NCBI RefSeq assembly: GCF_040438885.1
Contig: NZ_CP159218.1
Location: 1,488,001 to 1,552,000 of the forward strand
Source of the DNA: Nakamurella sp. A5-74
Lineage (GTDB): Bacteria; Actinomycetota; Actinomycetes; Mycobacteriales; Nakamurellaceae
Direction of reading: 5' to 3'
Length of the DNA: 64,000 nucleotides
Under the pieces are notes generated by a model. It was not told the DNA's origin, did no database searches, and saw only the letters and a program-made list of their open reading frames with translations. The translations under genes and the position numbers were made by a program. Positions 30,164-39,143 of the stretch are shown piece by piece; the stretch's first letter is position 1; every line of letters begins with the position of its first letter.

Positions 30164-31122
30164 TCAGATGGATCCTGCTGGCCCTGCTCGTCCTGGTATG
30201 CCTGCTGAGCCTGATCGCTCGGCCGCTCGGGATCTCGGGCTGGCCGCTCGTCGCCCAGCTGATCAGCCTGAAGGTGTTGCTGGGCCTGGGCTTCGTCGTG
30301 CTGGCACTGGTGGCGGCCGGCATCGCTCAGCTGCGTGGCCGGCTCCGATCGCCGCTGGTGCTCAGCGTCTGCGCCGCCCTGCTCGTCACCGGTGCGGTCC
30401 ATGTCGGCACCGTCCTGGCGCGCGGCGGCGCCGCCGAGTCGGTGGCCGACGCCGATCTCACAGTGGTGGAGTTCAACACCTTCGACACCGCCACCACGGC
30501 AGCGCAGCTGGCCGCGCTGGTGCGATCGACCGACGCTGACATCGTGACGCTGCCCGAGGCGAGCGAGCAGACGACCTCGGAGGCTGCTGCGCTGCTCGCC
30601 GCCGGCGGCCTCGACTTCCGGGTGTTCACAATGACCACCGCCGGCCCGTATCCGCTGCCGCTGTCGGCGCTGGTCCGTCGCAGCCTGGGTGACTACCGGC
30701 AGCTGCCCGGCCCGCAGCTGCGCTACGGCTCGCTGCTGCTCGAGCCGACCACCGTCGGTTCGCCCCGCATCATCGCCGTGCACCCGACGAACCCGGGGCT
30801 TCGATCCTCGCTCTCCGATTGGCGATCAGAGACCGCCAGAGCGGCCCGGCAGTGTGTTCCGGGGTCGAACACGATCGTCGCCGGCGATTTCAACTCCACC
30901 GTCGACCATCCGGCGTTCGCCGACCTGCCGTGCGTGGACGCCGCCACCCAGGCCGGCACCGGTTCGGCCGGCACCTGGCCGTCGTGGTTGCCGTCCGCAC
31001 TGGCCGCCCCGATCGACCACGTGATCGTCGACCCTGGTGCTTATCGCGCCGTTGCCGCCTGGACCGTCCGCACCGGCGGGAGCGATCATCGGGCGCTGGT
31101 CGTGCAGTTGCGACGCGCCTGA
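30112..31122 (+). CDS. membrane-anchored endonuclease/exonuclease/phosphatase-family protein
   Basis: About 336 residues from a GTG at 30112. Three hydrophobic segments (WILLALLVLVCLLSLIA, LLGLGFVVLALVAAGIA, VLSVCAALLVTGAVHVG) precede an extracytoplasmic EEP domain with the conserved motifs EFNTFD, VAGDFNST, DHVIVDPG and GGSDHRALV, so the metal and catalytic residues are present. The substrate could be a phosphodiester or phospholipid head group. The start is uncertain: a GTG at 30061 is also in frame, and the whole region between is made of the dispersed repeat, so the repeat probably became part of the N-terminus. Confidence 0.82.
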   Translation: MIEPGPTAIERRRSRDPVRWILLALLVLVCLLSLIARPLGISGWPLVAQLISLKVLLGLGFVVLALVAAGIAQLRGRLRSPLVLSVCAALLVTGAVHVGTVLARGGAAESVADADLTVVEFNTFDTATTAAQLAALVRSTDADIVTLPEASEQTTSEAAALLAAGGLDFRVFTMTTAGPYPLPLSALVRRSLGDYRQLPGPQLRYGSLLLEPTTVGSPRIIAVHPTNPGLRSSLSDWRSETARAARQCVPGSNTIVAGDFNSTVDHPAFADLPCVDAATQAGTGSAGTWPSWLPSALAAPIDHVIVDPGAYRAVAAWTVRTGGSDHRALVVQLRRA

Positions 31123-31165
31123 GGCCGGTACTTCTCCGCGAGCTCTGCCGGCCACCTGCGGCAGG

Positions 31166-31171
31166 TAGGTT
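31166..31171 (+). promoter_or_regulatory. -10 box for a leaderless add transcript
   Basis: The hexamer taggtt ends six bases before the add ATG, so transcription would begin at or next to the A of the start codon. No ribosome site is present, which agrees with leaderless expression. No good -35 box is seen. Confidence 0.55.
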
Positions 31172-31177
31172 GCTCTG

Positions 31178-32260
31178 ATGTCCGTTGCCCTCAGCTCCGA
31201 AACCATCCGCGCCGCGCCCAAAGTGCTGCTGCACGACCACCTGGACGGGGGTTTGCGGCCGGCCACGATCATCGATCTCGCCGCGGAGTTCGGCTACGAC
31301 GAACTGCCGACCACCGACGCGACCGAGCTCGGACGGTGGTTCACCTCGGCAGCCGATTCCGGTTCGCTGGTTCGCTATCTGGAGACCTTCGCCCACACCG
31401 TCGGTGTGATGCAGACCCGGGATGCGTTGCTGCGCACGGCATCCGAATGCGCCCAGGATCTGGCCGACGACGGTGTCGTGTACGCCGAGGTGCGGTTCGC
31501 CCCCGAGCTGCACACCGAGCAGGACCTGACGCTGGAGGAGGTCGTCCGGGCAGTGCTCGACGGGTTCGCCGAGGGGAGCCGGATCGCAGCGGAGCGGGGC
31601 AAACAGATCCGGGTGCGGGCACTGCTCACCGCCATGCGGCATGCCGCCAAGTCGCGGGAGATCGCCGAGCTGGTGATCGCCCACCGCGACGAGGAGGTCG
31701 CCGGGTTCGACATCGCCGGCGCCGAGGCGGGATTCCCGCCCAGCCGTCACCTGGACGCCTTCGAGTACCTGCGCCGGGAGAATGCGCACTTCACGATCCA
31801 CGCTGGGGAGGCCTTCGGCCTGAAGTCGATCTGGGAGGCCCTGCAGTGGTGCGGCGCCGACCGGCTCGGGCACGGCGTCCGGATCATCGACGACATCCCG
31901 ACCGACCCGGACGCTCCCGCCGGGCTCCTCGCCCAGTACGTGCGTGACAAGCGCATCCCGTTGGAGATGTGCCCGTCGTCGAACGTGCAGACCGGTGCGG
32001 CGGCGTCGATCGCCGAGCACCCGATCAAACGGCTCACCGATCTGCGGTTCCGGGTCACCGTCAACACCGACAACCGCCTGATGTCCGGCTGCAGCATGAC
32101 GAGCGAGATGCTCGCCCTGGTCGAGGCATTCGACTACGGCTGGGACACCCTCTCGTGGTTCACGGTCAACGCGATGAAATCAGCCTTCCTTCCCTTCGAC
32201 GAGCGCCTCGCGCTGATCAACGACGTCATCAAGCCGGGGTACGCCGCACTCTCCCGGTGA
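31178..32260 (+). CDS. add: adenosine deaminase
   Basis: Deaminates adenosine and deoxyadenosine to inosine compounds. The 360 residues carry the zinc and catalytic motifs of the amidohydrolase barrel: [12 protein letters not shown] (HxH), [10 protein letters not shown] (His and catalytic Glu), DRLGHGVR, and NTDNRLMSG where the metal Asp is kept. The actinobacterial NTDN form replaces the NTDD of E. coli. It completes the salvage set with cdd and deoA and, with the BMP transporter, supplies bases and pentose phosphate from imported nucleosides. Confidence 0.96.
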   Translation: MSVALSSETIRAAPKVLLHDHLDGGLRPATIIDLAAEFGYDELPTTDATELGRWFTSAADSGSLVRYLETFAHTVGVMQTRDALLRTASECAQDLADDGVVYAEVRFAPELHTEQDLTLEEVVRAVLDGFAEGSRIAAERGKQIRVRALLTAMRHAAKSREIAELVIAHRDEEVAGFDIAGAEAGFPPSRHLDAFEYLRRENAHFTIHAGEAFGLKSIWEALQWCGADRLGHGVRIIDDIPTDPDAPAGLLAQYVRDKRIPLEMCPSSNVQTGAAASIAEHPIKRLTDLRFRVTVNTDNRLMSGCSMTSEMLALVEAFDYGWDTLSWFTVNAMKSAFLPFDERLALINDVIKPGYAALSR

Positions 32261-32467
32261 TCGAGCAAGCGACGAAGGAGCGCGACGAGATCCCGTTGTG
32301 GCGCAGCCGGTCTCGAAGGGTGACGGGGTCTCGACTCCTTCGTCGCTCGACCACCTGACCAACTCGACTCCTTCGTCGCTCGACCACCTGACCAACTCGA
32401 CTCCGTCGTCGCTCGACCGCCGGTTCCGGTGATCGAGCAAGCGACGAAGGAGCGCGTCGAGATCCCG
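32258..32467. repeat. dispersed repeat copy D, composite array
   Basis: Two 38-base direct copies beginning tgatcgagcaagcgacgaag (32258-32295 and 32430-32467) differ at one base. Between them, three inverted-orientation copies of the core tcgactccttcgtcgctcga run in tandem (32330-32417). The array fills the gap between the convergent add gene and the Rv3311-like gene and overlaps the add stop. Confidence 0.92.
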
Positions 32468-32486
32468 GACGATCAGAGACGGACCT

Positions 32487-33761
32487 CTACAGATCGTCCT
32501 CGGTCAGCGCCCTGGCCTCGGGGAAGGACTCGCTGTCGTCCTTGTTGTCCCAGTCGAGGGTTCCGCTGAACCGGTCGACGAGCACGGTGAACGCGGCCGA
32601 CTCGTCCTCGAACGGCGGCGACGGCGGCATCCGGTCGGGATCGGGTCGCAGGATCACCGAGATGAGCGCGCCCAGCGGTGACGACGACCCCAGCGCTTCG
32701 GTGGTCTCCTCGTCCCCGCGGGCGGCCGCAGCGTCGTCGAGCAGCTCGACGGCCAGGGCCAGCTTCTTCGGTGCGATGCCGCCTGGACCGGTCAGCAACC
32801 CGTCCGCGACCTCGTCGAGCTCGTAGGTGTTCTCCAGCCCGGCGACCACGGTGGCCGTGCCCTCGTCGAGCGCGTCCTGGATCTCGGCGTACACGCCCAG
32901 CTCGACCATCGAGTTGTTCTGCGAACGGTCCTGTACGTACCCGGCGAGCTCCTCGGGGGAGCTGAAAACGAGCACCCGGCCGACGTGCGAGAGCAGCACC
33001 GGCTCGTCGTCGAGGTAGCAGCGCAGGGTCCAACCGGTGCGCTGGCCGACCGTCAGCCGGATCGGATCGATGCCGATCTGGTCCCAGAATGCCAGGGCCG
33101 GATCGCGGTCCGCCTCGTCCTCGTCCTCGTCGTCGACCGCGTCATCCGGTCTGGCCACCACCTGCACGGCGGCCAGCTCGCGCTGGGCGATGTCCAGCTC
33201 CTCGGCGTCGACCTCGGGGGTGGCGACGACGCCGTCGAGCGCCTCGACGACCTGGTCCCACTTCTCCGACACGACAGCGCCGATCTCGTCCCACAGCTTC
33301 TCCCCGGTGCGACCCATGAAGGCCCGCTCACCCATGCCGAGCATCGAGAACCCGTCGGAGGCGTCGAGCACCTCCTCGATGGCCGGCAGGTCGCACACCT
33401 CCGCGAGCGATCTGAGGATCGCCACGGTGTCGGCGAGCTCGGCGAGCGTCCACAGATCGGCGGGCTCGGCCACCAGCTCCGGGACGCCGACGATGTCGAA
33501 GCGGTGGTCCTCGTCGGGCACCAACTCGTCCGCCAGCGCCGTCACGGCGGTCTCCCACTCGGGATGGTCGACGAGGTCGTGTTCGTCGCTGGCGCGGATG
33601 AAAGCCGCCAGGTGCGCGGCGTCCGCGAAGACGTACAGGTGCTCCTCGTGGCCGAGGAAGGCCTCCCAGTCCTCGCCGTCCTCGACCCATCGGGGGGCCC
33701 AGAGGGTCAGGACATTGCCCTCCGTCAACCCGAGCTGGATGGGCGTGATGTCGGCGGCCAC
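32487..33761 (-). CDS. conserved acidic actinobacterial protein (Rv3311-like)
   Basis: A 424-residue cytoplasmic protein, strongly acidic (runs such as DDEDEDEADRDP), without signal peptide or membrane segment. Two similar halves can be seen: each has a W-L/TLWAPRW or WTLRCYL strand followed by a V(F/V)(A/S)(D/S)xxxLAxFI or LAGYVQDRS segment, suggesting an internal duplication. Size and position next to add agree with Rv3311 of M. tuberculosis, whose function is unknown. The start is GTG at 33761 with gagagga upstream on the minus strand. Confidence 0.82.
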   Translation of the reverse strand: MAADITPIQLGLTEGNVLTLWAPRWVEDGEDWEAFLGHEEHLYVFADAAHLAAFIRASDEHDLVDHPEWETAVTALADELVPDEDHRFDIVGVPELVAEPADLWTLAELADTVAILRSLAEVCDLPAIEEVLDASDGFSMLGMGERAFMGRTGEKLWDEIGAVVSEKWDQVVEALDGVVATPEVDAEELDIAQRELAAVQVVARPDDAVDDEDEDEADRDPALAFWDQIGIDPIRLTVGQRTGWTLRCYLDDEPVLLSHVGRVLVFSSPEELAGYVQDRSQNNSMVELGVYAEIQDALDEGTATVVAGLENTYELDEVADGLLTGPGGIAPKKLALAVELLDDAAAARGDEETTEALGSSSPLGALISVILRPDPDRMPPSPPFEDESAAFTVLVDRFSGTLDWDNKDDSESFPEARALTEDDL

Positions 33762-33850
33762 GGATGGCGTCCTCTCGTCGTCGGCTGGTGCGTCGCGGCG
33801 AGCCTATCTGCCTGTCGGGAGCGATGCCTGTGTGAGGACCATGAGTGGGA

Positions 33851-34990
33851 TCAGGCGGCCGATGGCGCGTTCGGCCCGGTGGGCGGGGTGCGCTCCGCGC
33901 CGAGCTGCCCCCGGCGCCGACCCCGACGGATCAGCCAGTACGCCGCGAGTCCGAGGATCGCGATCAGCGGCAGGAACGGCAGCAGCGCGCCGATCACCTG
34001 GCCGGCGCCACCGAGGAAATCGGTGAAGGCGTTCCAGCCCTGATGCAACCCCGCGAGGAAGCCGCTGCGCTGCTCGGGTTCGGTGTCACCGGCGACGAGG
34101 ACCCCGGTGAGGCGGCCCTGGACGACGACGGTGATCGTCGACAACGCCACCTGGCCGGACAGCGCCGACTGCTGACGCAGCAGCGAATCGAGGTCGCTCT
34201 CGCGCTGTTCCAGCTCGCTCTCCAGGGCCACCACGTCGGAGATCTTCTCGGCGCGGGCCAGCAATGCCCGGACCCGGGTGACGCTGGCCTTCATCGTCTC
34301 GATCCGGCTGCCGACGTCCACCAGCTTTGCCGAGACGTCCTGTGCCTTCTCCTCGCTGGAGGTGACGGTGCCCACGCCGCGCAACGCCTTCATCACCGAC
34401 TCGTAGGAGGACGCCGGGACCCGCAGGCTGATGCTCGCCACCGAACCGGAGCTCTCCGAGGAAGCGACATAGCCTTCCGCTCCAGCGAGCGCACGGACCT
34501 TCACGGCGGCCTCGGCGACCGCGGCGGCGAGTCCGGTGTCGTCCGCGGCCCGGTCCTCGGTGCGGGCTCGGCCGATCTCGACGGTCACCGAAGCTGTGCG
34601 GATCACCTGTCGGCCGTCCGGGGCATCCGCGATCTCGGCGACCCCGGTGACGCCCCGGGTAGCGGTCCCGCCGGCTTTCTTGTCGGCGGCAGAGCCACTG
34701 GAACCGCCTCCGCTGTCGCCCGCGCTCTCGTAACCGGCAGCTCCCGAGGGCGCTGCGGCCGCCGCGGTCGAGCCGGCGGCCACCCCGTCATTCATCTGGC
34801 CGGCACTCATCGTGTCGCTGGCGCTCGTGCACCCGGCCAGCAGCACCAGCCCGGTCAGGGTGCCGACGATCCAGGTGCCGCCCTGCCGGGTACGGTTCTG
34901 CTGCTCCCGAGACTGCCGTGCCCGGCCCTGCCGGATGCCGTCGAACCGGGTCGGCCGCACCCGGGCTGCGCTCTTCGTGACCTGTCGCAT
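33851..34990 (-). CDS. DUF4349-domain lipoprotein
   Basis: About 379 residues. An arginine-rich N-terminus, a hydrophobic segment and the lipobox LLAGC (GLVLLAGCTSASD) predict a lipoprotein. A Gly/Ala/Ser linker leads to the DUF4349 domain (VIRTASVTVEIGRAR, SLRVPASSYESVMKALRGVG) with a coiled coil (ARAEKISDVVALESELEQRE). A C-terminal transmembrane helix (LPFLPLIAILGLAAYWLI) and a basic tail follow. The ATG at 34990 is preferred over the GTG at 35002 because ggtggag precedes it by eight bases. The function of the family is unknown. Confidence 0.88.
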   Translation of the reverse strand: MRQVTKSAARVRPTRFDGIRQGRARQSREQQNRTRQGGTWIVGTLTGLVLLAGCTSASDTMSAGQMNDGVAAGSTAAAAAPSGAAGYESAGDSGGGSSGSAADKKAGGTATRGVTGVAEIADAPDGRQVIRTASVTVEIGRARTEDRAADDTGLAAAVAEAAVKVRALAGAEGYVASSESSGSVASISLRVPASSYESVMKALRGVGTVTSSEEKAQDVSAKLVDVGSRIETMKASVTRVRALLARAEKISDVVALESELEQRESDLDSLLRQQSALSGQVALSTITVVVQGRLTGVLVAGDTEPEQRSGFLAGLHQGWNAFTDFLGGAGQVIGALLPFLPLIAILGLAAYWLIRRGRRRGQLGAERTPPTGPNAPSAA

Positions 34991-35129
34991 CTGCTGCTCC
35001 ACCTGTCAGCGATGGGCCCGATGCCCACCGTTCTGTTCGGAGGGACGGCGCTCGTCGTCGGGCGGGCTGCACTGGGAACGGTCACGATCGGGACACGGAT
35101 CCCCGCTCGCCGAGATCGATCCACCTCGG

Positions 35130-36884
35130 ATGTCGCCTAGCATCGCGTCGGTGACCAGTACAGGGGGAGTGGGGTCGGGCGGGGGTTCGACCGTTGAGCC
35201 CAGCGCCGAGGTGGAACCAGGGGCGGTCTCGGACGGGGGGAACGATTGCGAACTGACGACCCAGCCTCTCCATGCGGTCGCTCGGACCTCGACCTCGCCG
35301 CGGGCGCCGCGGACGATCCTGCTGACGATACTGATCGCTGCCGCGGTGGTCCGCATTCCGGGGATCCTCTGGGGGCTGCCGGCGCTCCTGCACCCCGACG
35401 AGCGGGTGGTGGTCGTGGATGCGATCGGAATGATCACCCGGCACACGTTCGAACCGTCGATCTTCTACCGCCCTGACCACCTGGAGATCAAGCTCGACTC
35501 GCTGGTGTTCCGCCTGTACGGCTTCTTCGCGGGCGGGAGGGCCGATGTGATGTTCCGGCAGGACGGGACGGTCTTCTACGCGCTCGCCCGCACGGTCACC
35601 GTGCTGTTCTCGCTCGGTGCCGTCGCGCTTGCTCACCTCGTCGGTTCCCGCTTCGGCCGGTGGACGGGCCCGATCGCTGCGTTCCTGTTCGCTTTCTACC
35701 CGCCCTTCGTCGCCAACTCGTCCCTGGCCACCCCGGACATCTGGCTGACCTGTCTGCTCACCGCCGTCGTGTGGAGTTGTCTGCGCTACCTGGAACGGCC
35801 GAGCTGGCGGAGCCTGACCGTCGGATGTGTCCTGACCGCGCTTGCCGTGGCCACCAAGTATCCCGGCGCGCTGGGCGCCCTCCCGATCGTCGCGGTCATC
35901 GTTGCGGTGCTCGTCCGCAGCGGTGATCGTGCCCGGGCGGTCCGCCATCTGGTGACGGCACCGTTCGCCTTCGTGCTCGCCCTGTTGGTGATCTCACCGA
36001 CCCTGGTGACGAACTTCGCGGCGGTGCGTGCGCAGTTGGTGGGGCAGAGCGGTTCGGGTCACCTCGGCGCGAGCGGCCTCACCTACCCGGGGCGTGCCTG
36101 GTACTACGTCGAGTACCTGGGTGGCTGGCTGGGGATCGTCCTGATCGCGGCAACGCTGTTCGGCCTGTACCTGACAGTCAAGGCCCGCGCCGCACAGGCG
36201 ATCCCACTCTTCGTCGGCGTCCCGTTCTGGCTCGGTGTCAGCGCACTGGGCCTGCAGTGGTTCCGGTGGAGCCTGCCGATGGCCATCACGGTGCTGCTGC
36301 TGGCGGCCATCGGTGTGAGCACTGCGCTCGACAGGTTGATGGCGTTCCGGTCGTCCGGACGGCCGCACGTCAGGTCGCTGGCGACGATCGGGACGGCGGC
36401 GATCGTACTGTCCGGGGTGTCCCAACTCTGCGGGACTGCTGTCACCGCAACGATCTTCGCGACCGCGGACACCCGCATCGTCGCGCTCCCCTGGCTGACG
36501 GCACACGGGATCGTGCGCGAGAACTCGGTGTACGACGGCTACAACCCGTTCCGGAACGCCGGCATCGGTCGGCTCCCGGCGCAGCTGGAAATCCGGGACG
36601 GTGCGCTGGTCCCGCTCGATCCGGAGCGGAAGTACGTGGTCATCAGCAGCTACCTGTACGACCGGGTCTACGGAGATCCCGATCCGCAACTCGAGCCCTA
36701 CTACCGCGCTGTCGAGAAGCTGCCGCTGGTGGCGGAATGGGTTCCGGCCGGCGGCTCGGATTTCCAGGGGCTTGCACCCCTCGCTCCCTGGAGATCGATC
36801 CAGCTGATCGCTCGGTTCACAGCGGGAGCGATGACCGGACCGACGATCAAGGTGTACGCACTGCCGACCTTGCCGGCCGGGTGA
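35130..36884 (+). CDS. GT-C fold membrane glycosyltransferase (ArnT/PMT-like)
   Basis: About 584 residues from the ATG at 35130 (GTG at 35151 possible). After about 65 disordered residues, roughly ten hydrophobic segments follow. The first extracytoplasmic loop has LLHPDERVVV, the acidic D-E pair expected for catalysis in GT39/GT83-type enzymes that use polyprenyl-phosphate sugars. Further segments AAFLFAFYPPFVANSSLATPD and ATKYPGALGALPIV are typical. The soluble C-terminal region (about 450-584) is on the outer side. The acceptor is not inferable. It is divergent from the DUF4349 lipoprotein gene across about 140 bases. Confidence 0.85.
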   Translation: MSPSIASVTSTGGVGSGGGSTVEPSAEVEPGAVSDGGNDCELTTQPLHAVARTSTSPRAPRTILLTILIAAAVVRIPGILWGLPALLHPDERVVVVDAIGMITRHTFEPSIFYRPDHLEIKLDSLVFRLYGFFAGGRADVMFRQDGTVFYALARTVTVLFSLGAVALAHLVGSRFGRWTGPIAAFLFAFYPPFVANSSLATPDIWLTCLLTAVVWSCLRYLERPSWRSLTVGCVLTALAVATKYPGALGALPIVAVIVAVLVRSGDRARAVRHLVTAPFAFVLALLVISPTLVTNFAAVRAQLVGQSGSGHLGASGLTYPGRAWYYVEYLGGWLGIVLIAATLFGLYLTVKARAAQAIPLFVGVPFWLGVSALGLQWFRWSLPMAITVLLLAAIGVSTALDRLMAFRSSGRPHVRSLATIGTAAIVLSGVSQLCGTAVTATIFATADTRIVALPWLTAHGIVRENSVYDGYNPFRNAGIGRLPAQLEIRDGALVPLDPERKYVVISSYLYDRVYGDPDPQLEPYYRAVEKLPLVAEWVPAGGSDFQGLAPLAPWRSIQLIARFTAGAMTGPTIKVYALPTLPAG

Positions 36885-36891
36885 GGTCGGC

Positions 36892-38379
36892 TCAGCCCCA
36901 GGCGCTCATCACGTGCTTGATCCGTGTGTAGTCCTCCAGGCCGTACATCGAGAGGTCCTTGCCGTACCCGGAGTGTCCGAAGCCGCCGTGCGGCATCTCC
37001 GCGACGAGCGGGATGTGCGTGTTGATCCAGACGCAGCCGAAGTTCAGCTTGTTGGAGACCCGCAGCGCTCGCGCGTGGTCCTTGGTCCACACCGACGAGG
37101 CCAGGCCGTAGCGGGTGGCATTGCCCAGCCGCAGCGCGTCGGCCTCCACGGCGTCCTGGGTGTCACCCTGCAGCAGTTGGACGGTGATCACCGGACCGAA
37201 GACCTCCTCGGTGGCGAGCTCGTCGTCCCGCCGCAGCTGCGACACCACGGTCGGCGGGTAGAAGAAGCCGGGTCCGCCGAGCGGGCTGCCGCCGGCCTCG
37301 ACCGAGGCGTGGTCGGGCAACCGGTCGAGCATCCCGGCGACCCTGGTCAGCTGTTCGGCGTTGTTGAGCGGTCCGTAGAGCGCATCGGCGTTGTTCGGCG
37401 CACCGGTGACGGTGCCGCGGGCCTGTTCCGCGAGCGCGGCGACGAGCTCGTCGTGGATGCCGGGGGAGGCGATCACCCGGGTCGCGGCGGTGCAGTCCTG
37501 GCCGGCGTTGAAGTAACCGGCGACGGCGATGGCCTCGGCTGCGGCAGCGATGTCGGCATCGTCGAACACGATGACGGGAGCCTTGCCGCCGAGCTCCAGG
37601 TGCACCCGCTTGACGTCGTGGCTGGCTGCCTCCGCGACCTGCATCCCGGCGCGAACCGAACCGGTGATGGCCACCATCCGCGGGGTGGGATGCGCGACGA
37701 GGGCCGCGCCGGTCCCGCGGTCGCCGGTGACCACGTTCAGCACCCCGGCGGGCAGGAACTCGGCCGCCAGCTCGGCGAGCAGCACGGTCGACGCGGGCGT
37801 GGTGTCCGACGGTTTGAGGACGACGGTGTTGCCCGCCGCGAGCGCCGGACCGAGCTTCCAGATGGCCATCATCAGCGGGTAGTTCCAGGGCGTCACCTGT
37901 CCGACGACACCGATCGGCTCCCGGCGGATCCATGACGTGTGCCCGGCCAGGTACTCCCCGGCCGAGCGGCCCTCCAGGATCCGCGCGGCACCGGCGAAGA
38001 AGCGCAGCTGGTCGACCGCCGGCGGCAGCTCCTCCGAGGCGGTCATCGCGATCGGCTTGCCGGTGTTGCGGGACTCGACCGCGACGAACTCGTCGGCGCG
38101 GGCCTCGAGCGCGTCGGCGATCTTCAGCAGCGCCCGCTGACGCTCTGTCGGGGTGGTGGAGCCCCAGCCTTCGAAGGCCTGCTCGGCAGCTCTGTACGCG
38201 GCGTCCAAGTCGGCGGGCCCGGAGACCGGGGCGGTGCCGTACGACTCGCCCGTCGACGGGTCGACGATCGGGGCCGTGGCGCCGTCGACGGCGTCGACCG
38301 ATGCGCCGCCGATGAAGTTCTGCACGATCACTGGGTTCTGCGCGGTCAGTTGGTCCGTGGCGGACGGGGGAGTGCTCAT
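36892..38379 (-). CDS. aldehyde dehydrogenase, aminobutyraldehyde type
   Basis: A 495-residue NAD(P)-dependent aldehyde dehydrogenase. The oxyanion Asn segment is TPWNYPLMMAIWKLGPALAAG, the general base Glu is in HLELGGKAP, and the catalytic Cys is in FNAGQDCTAATRV. The FNAGQDC form and the overall pattern resemble gamma-aminobutyraldehyde dehydrogenase (PatD) of putrescine degradation, but substrate specificity cannot be settled from sequence reading. No polyamine transaminase or oxidase gene is nearby. The stop converges with the glycosyltransferase stop at a distance of seven bases. Confidence 0.92.
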   Translation of the reverse strand: MSTPPSATDQLTAQNPVIVQNFIGGASVDAVDGATAPIVDPSTGESYGTAPVSGPADLDAAYRAAEQAFEGWGSTTPTERQRALLKIADALEARADEFVAVESRNTGKPIAMTASEELPPAVDQLRFFAGAARILEGRSAGEYLAGHTSWIRREPIGVVGQVTPWNYPLMMAIWKLGPALAAGNTVVLKPSDTTPASTVLLAELAAEFLPAGVLNVVTGDRGTGAALVAHPTPRMVAITGSVRAGMQVAEAASHDVKRVHLELGGKAPVIVFDDADIAAAAEAIAVAGYFNAGQDCTAATRVIASPGIHDELVAALAEQARGTVTGAPNNADALYGPLNNAEQLTRVAGMLDRLPDHASVEAGGSPLGGPGFFYPPTVVSQLRRDDELATEEVFGPVITVQLLQGDTQDAVEADALRLGNATRYGLASSVWTKDHARALRVSNKLNFGCVWINTHIPLVAEMPHGGFGHSGYGKDLSMYGLEDYTRIKHVMSAWG

Positions 38380-38634
38380 GGGCGTCAGCCTGCCATCTGC
38401 CTCGCCGGTCCACCAGATCGACTGCCGGCGCCTGCGGGGCGTGAGTCCCGCGGGTGGGAGCCGCGGCAGTTAGGGTCGGGGGTAATCGGCTGGCAGAGCG
38501 ATCGGCGGTCCCGGCATGATCGGACCCGAGGTCGTCGAGCAGCATGCCCGTCGATCACCGTCCAGCGGCAGTGATGCCGGCGAGATCCGATCGCCACCCG
38601 GTACGTCCGGATGACGATCAGCAAGGAGGACCCC

Positions 38635-38844
38635 ATGGCCACCAGCGATCACGAAGCCAGCACGGACGCACAGCAGGACGGTGGCTCGCCGGTCTCGGAG
38701 TCCACCAAGTCGGCGATGGCTGCCGCGCTCGCTCGCAAGAGGGGCGCCCCGAGTGCCGGTGCGCACCTCGACGGGAACGCCAAGGTGGGCGGGGCCACCG
38801 AGAACCACAAGACGACCAGGACCTTCCGCCGCAAGTCGGTCTGA
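38635..38844 (+). CDS. DUF5302 small protein
   Basis: A 69-residue hydrophilic protein, rich in Ser, Ala and Lys, with the family-like core SAMAAALARKRG and a basic C-terminus TFRRKSV. The ATG at 38635 has a near-perfect ribosome site, aaggagga (38623-38630), six bases upstream, so the in-frame ATG at 38611 is unlikely. DUF5302 proteins are widespread small actinobacterial proteins of unknown role. The strong site suggests high expression. It follows a 255-base gap after the divergent aldehyde dehydrogenase gene in which no other gene is seen. Confidence 0.85.
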   Translation: MATSDHEASTDAQQDGGSPVSESTKSAMAAALARKRGAPSAGAHLDGNAKVGGATENHKTTRTFRRKSV

Positions 38845-39143
38845 GTCCCCTCCGCCCGCTCCGGCCGGGGGGAAGGGTGTCGCGCCGCGGCCGGCCTCGG
38901 CTGTCCGAGGCCCGGCATGGTGAGCGGTGCCCATCGCGTCGGCCCAGCGGTCGCCGCTAGAGTCTGCGGACCGGTGACACCCGGTGCTCCGGACCTGCTG
39001 TGCTGGGTACGGTGACACCCACGCTGGTCGGGTTCGCTTTGCTCACGCAGTTGAGCGCGCGCTGGAGCGACGAGGCCCCCGGTCCGCGGTAGCTCCCGCG
39101 CGGCACCGACGGGTGCGCCGACGCCGTCCGACGAGTCCAGGAA
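38845..39143. other. intergenic region before the signalling cluster
   Basis: No gene is supported. The sequence cggtgacaccc occurs twice about 40 bases apart (near 38971 and 39010), and a GC-rich ccgctccggccggggg stretch after the DUF5302 stop may form a weak hairpin. A promoter for the PP2C-FHA-kinase operon is expected here, but I cannot place it. Confidence 0.5.
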
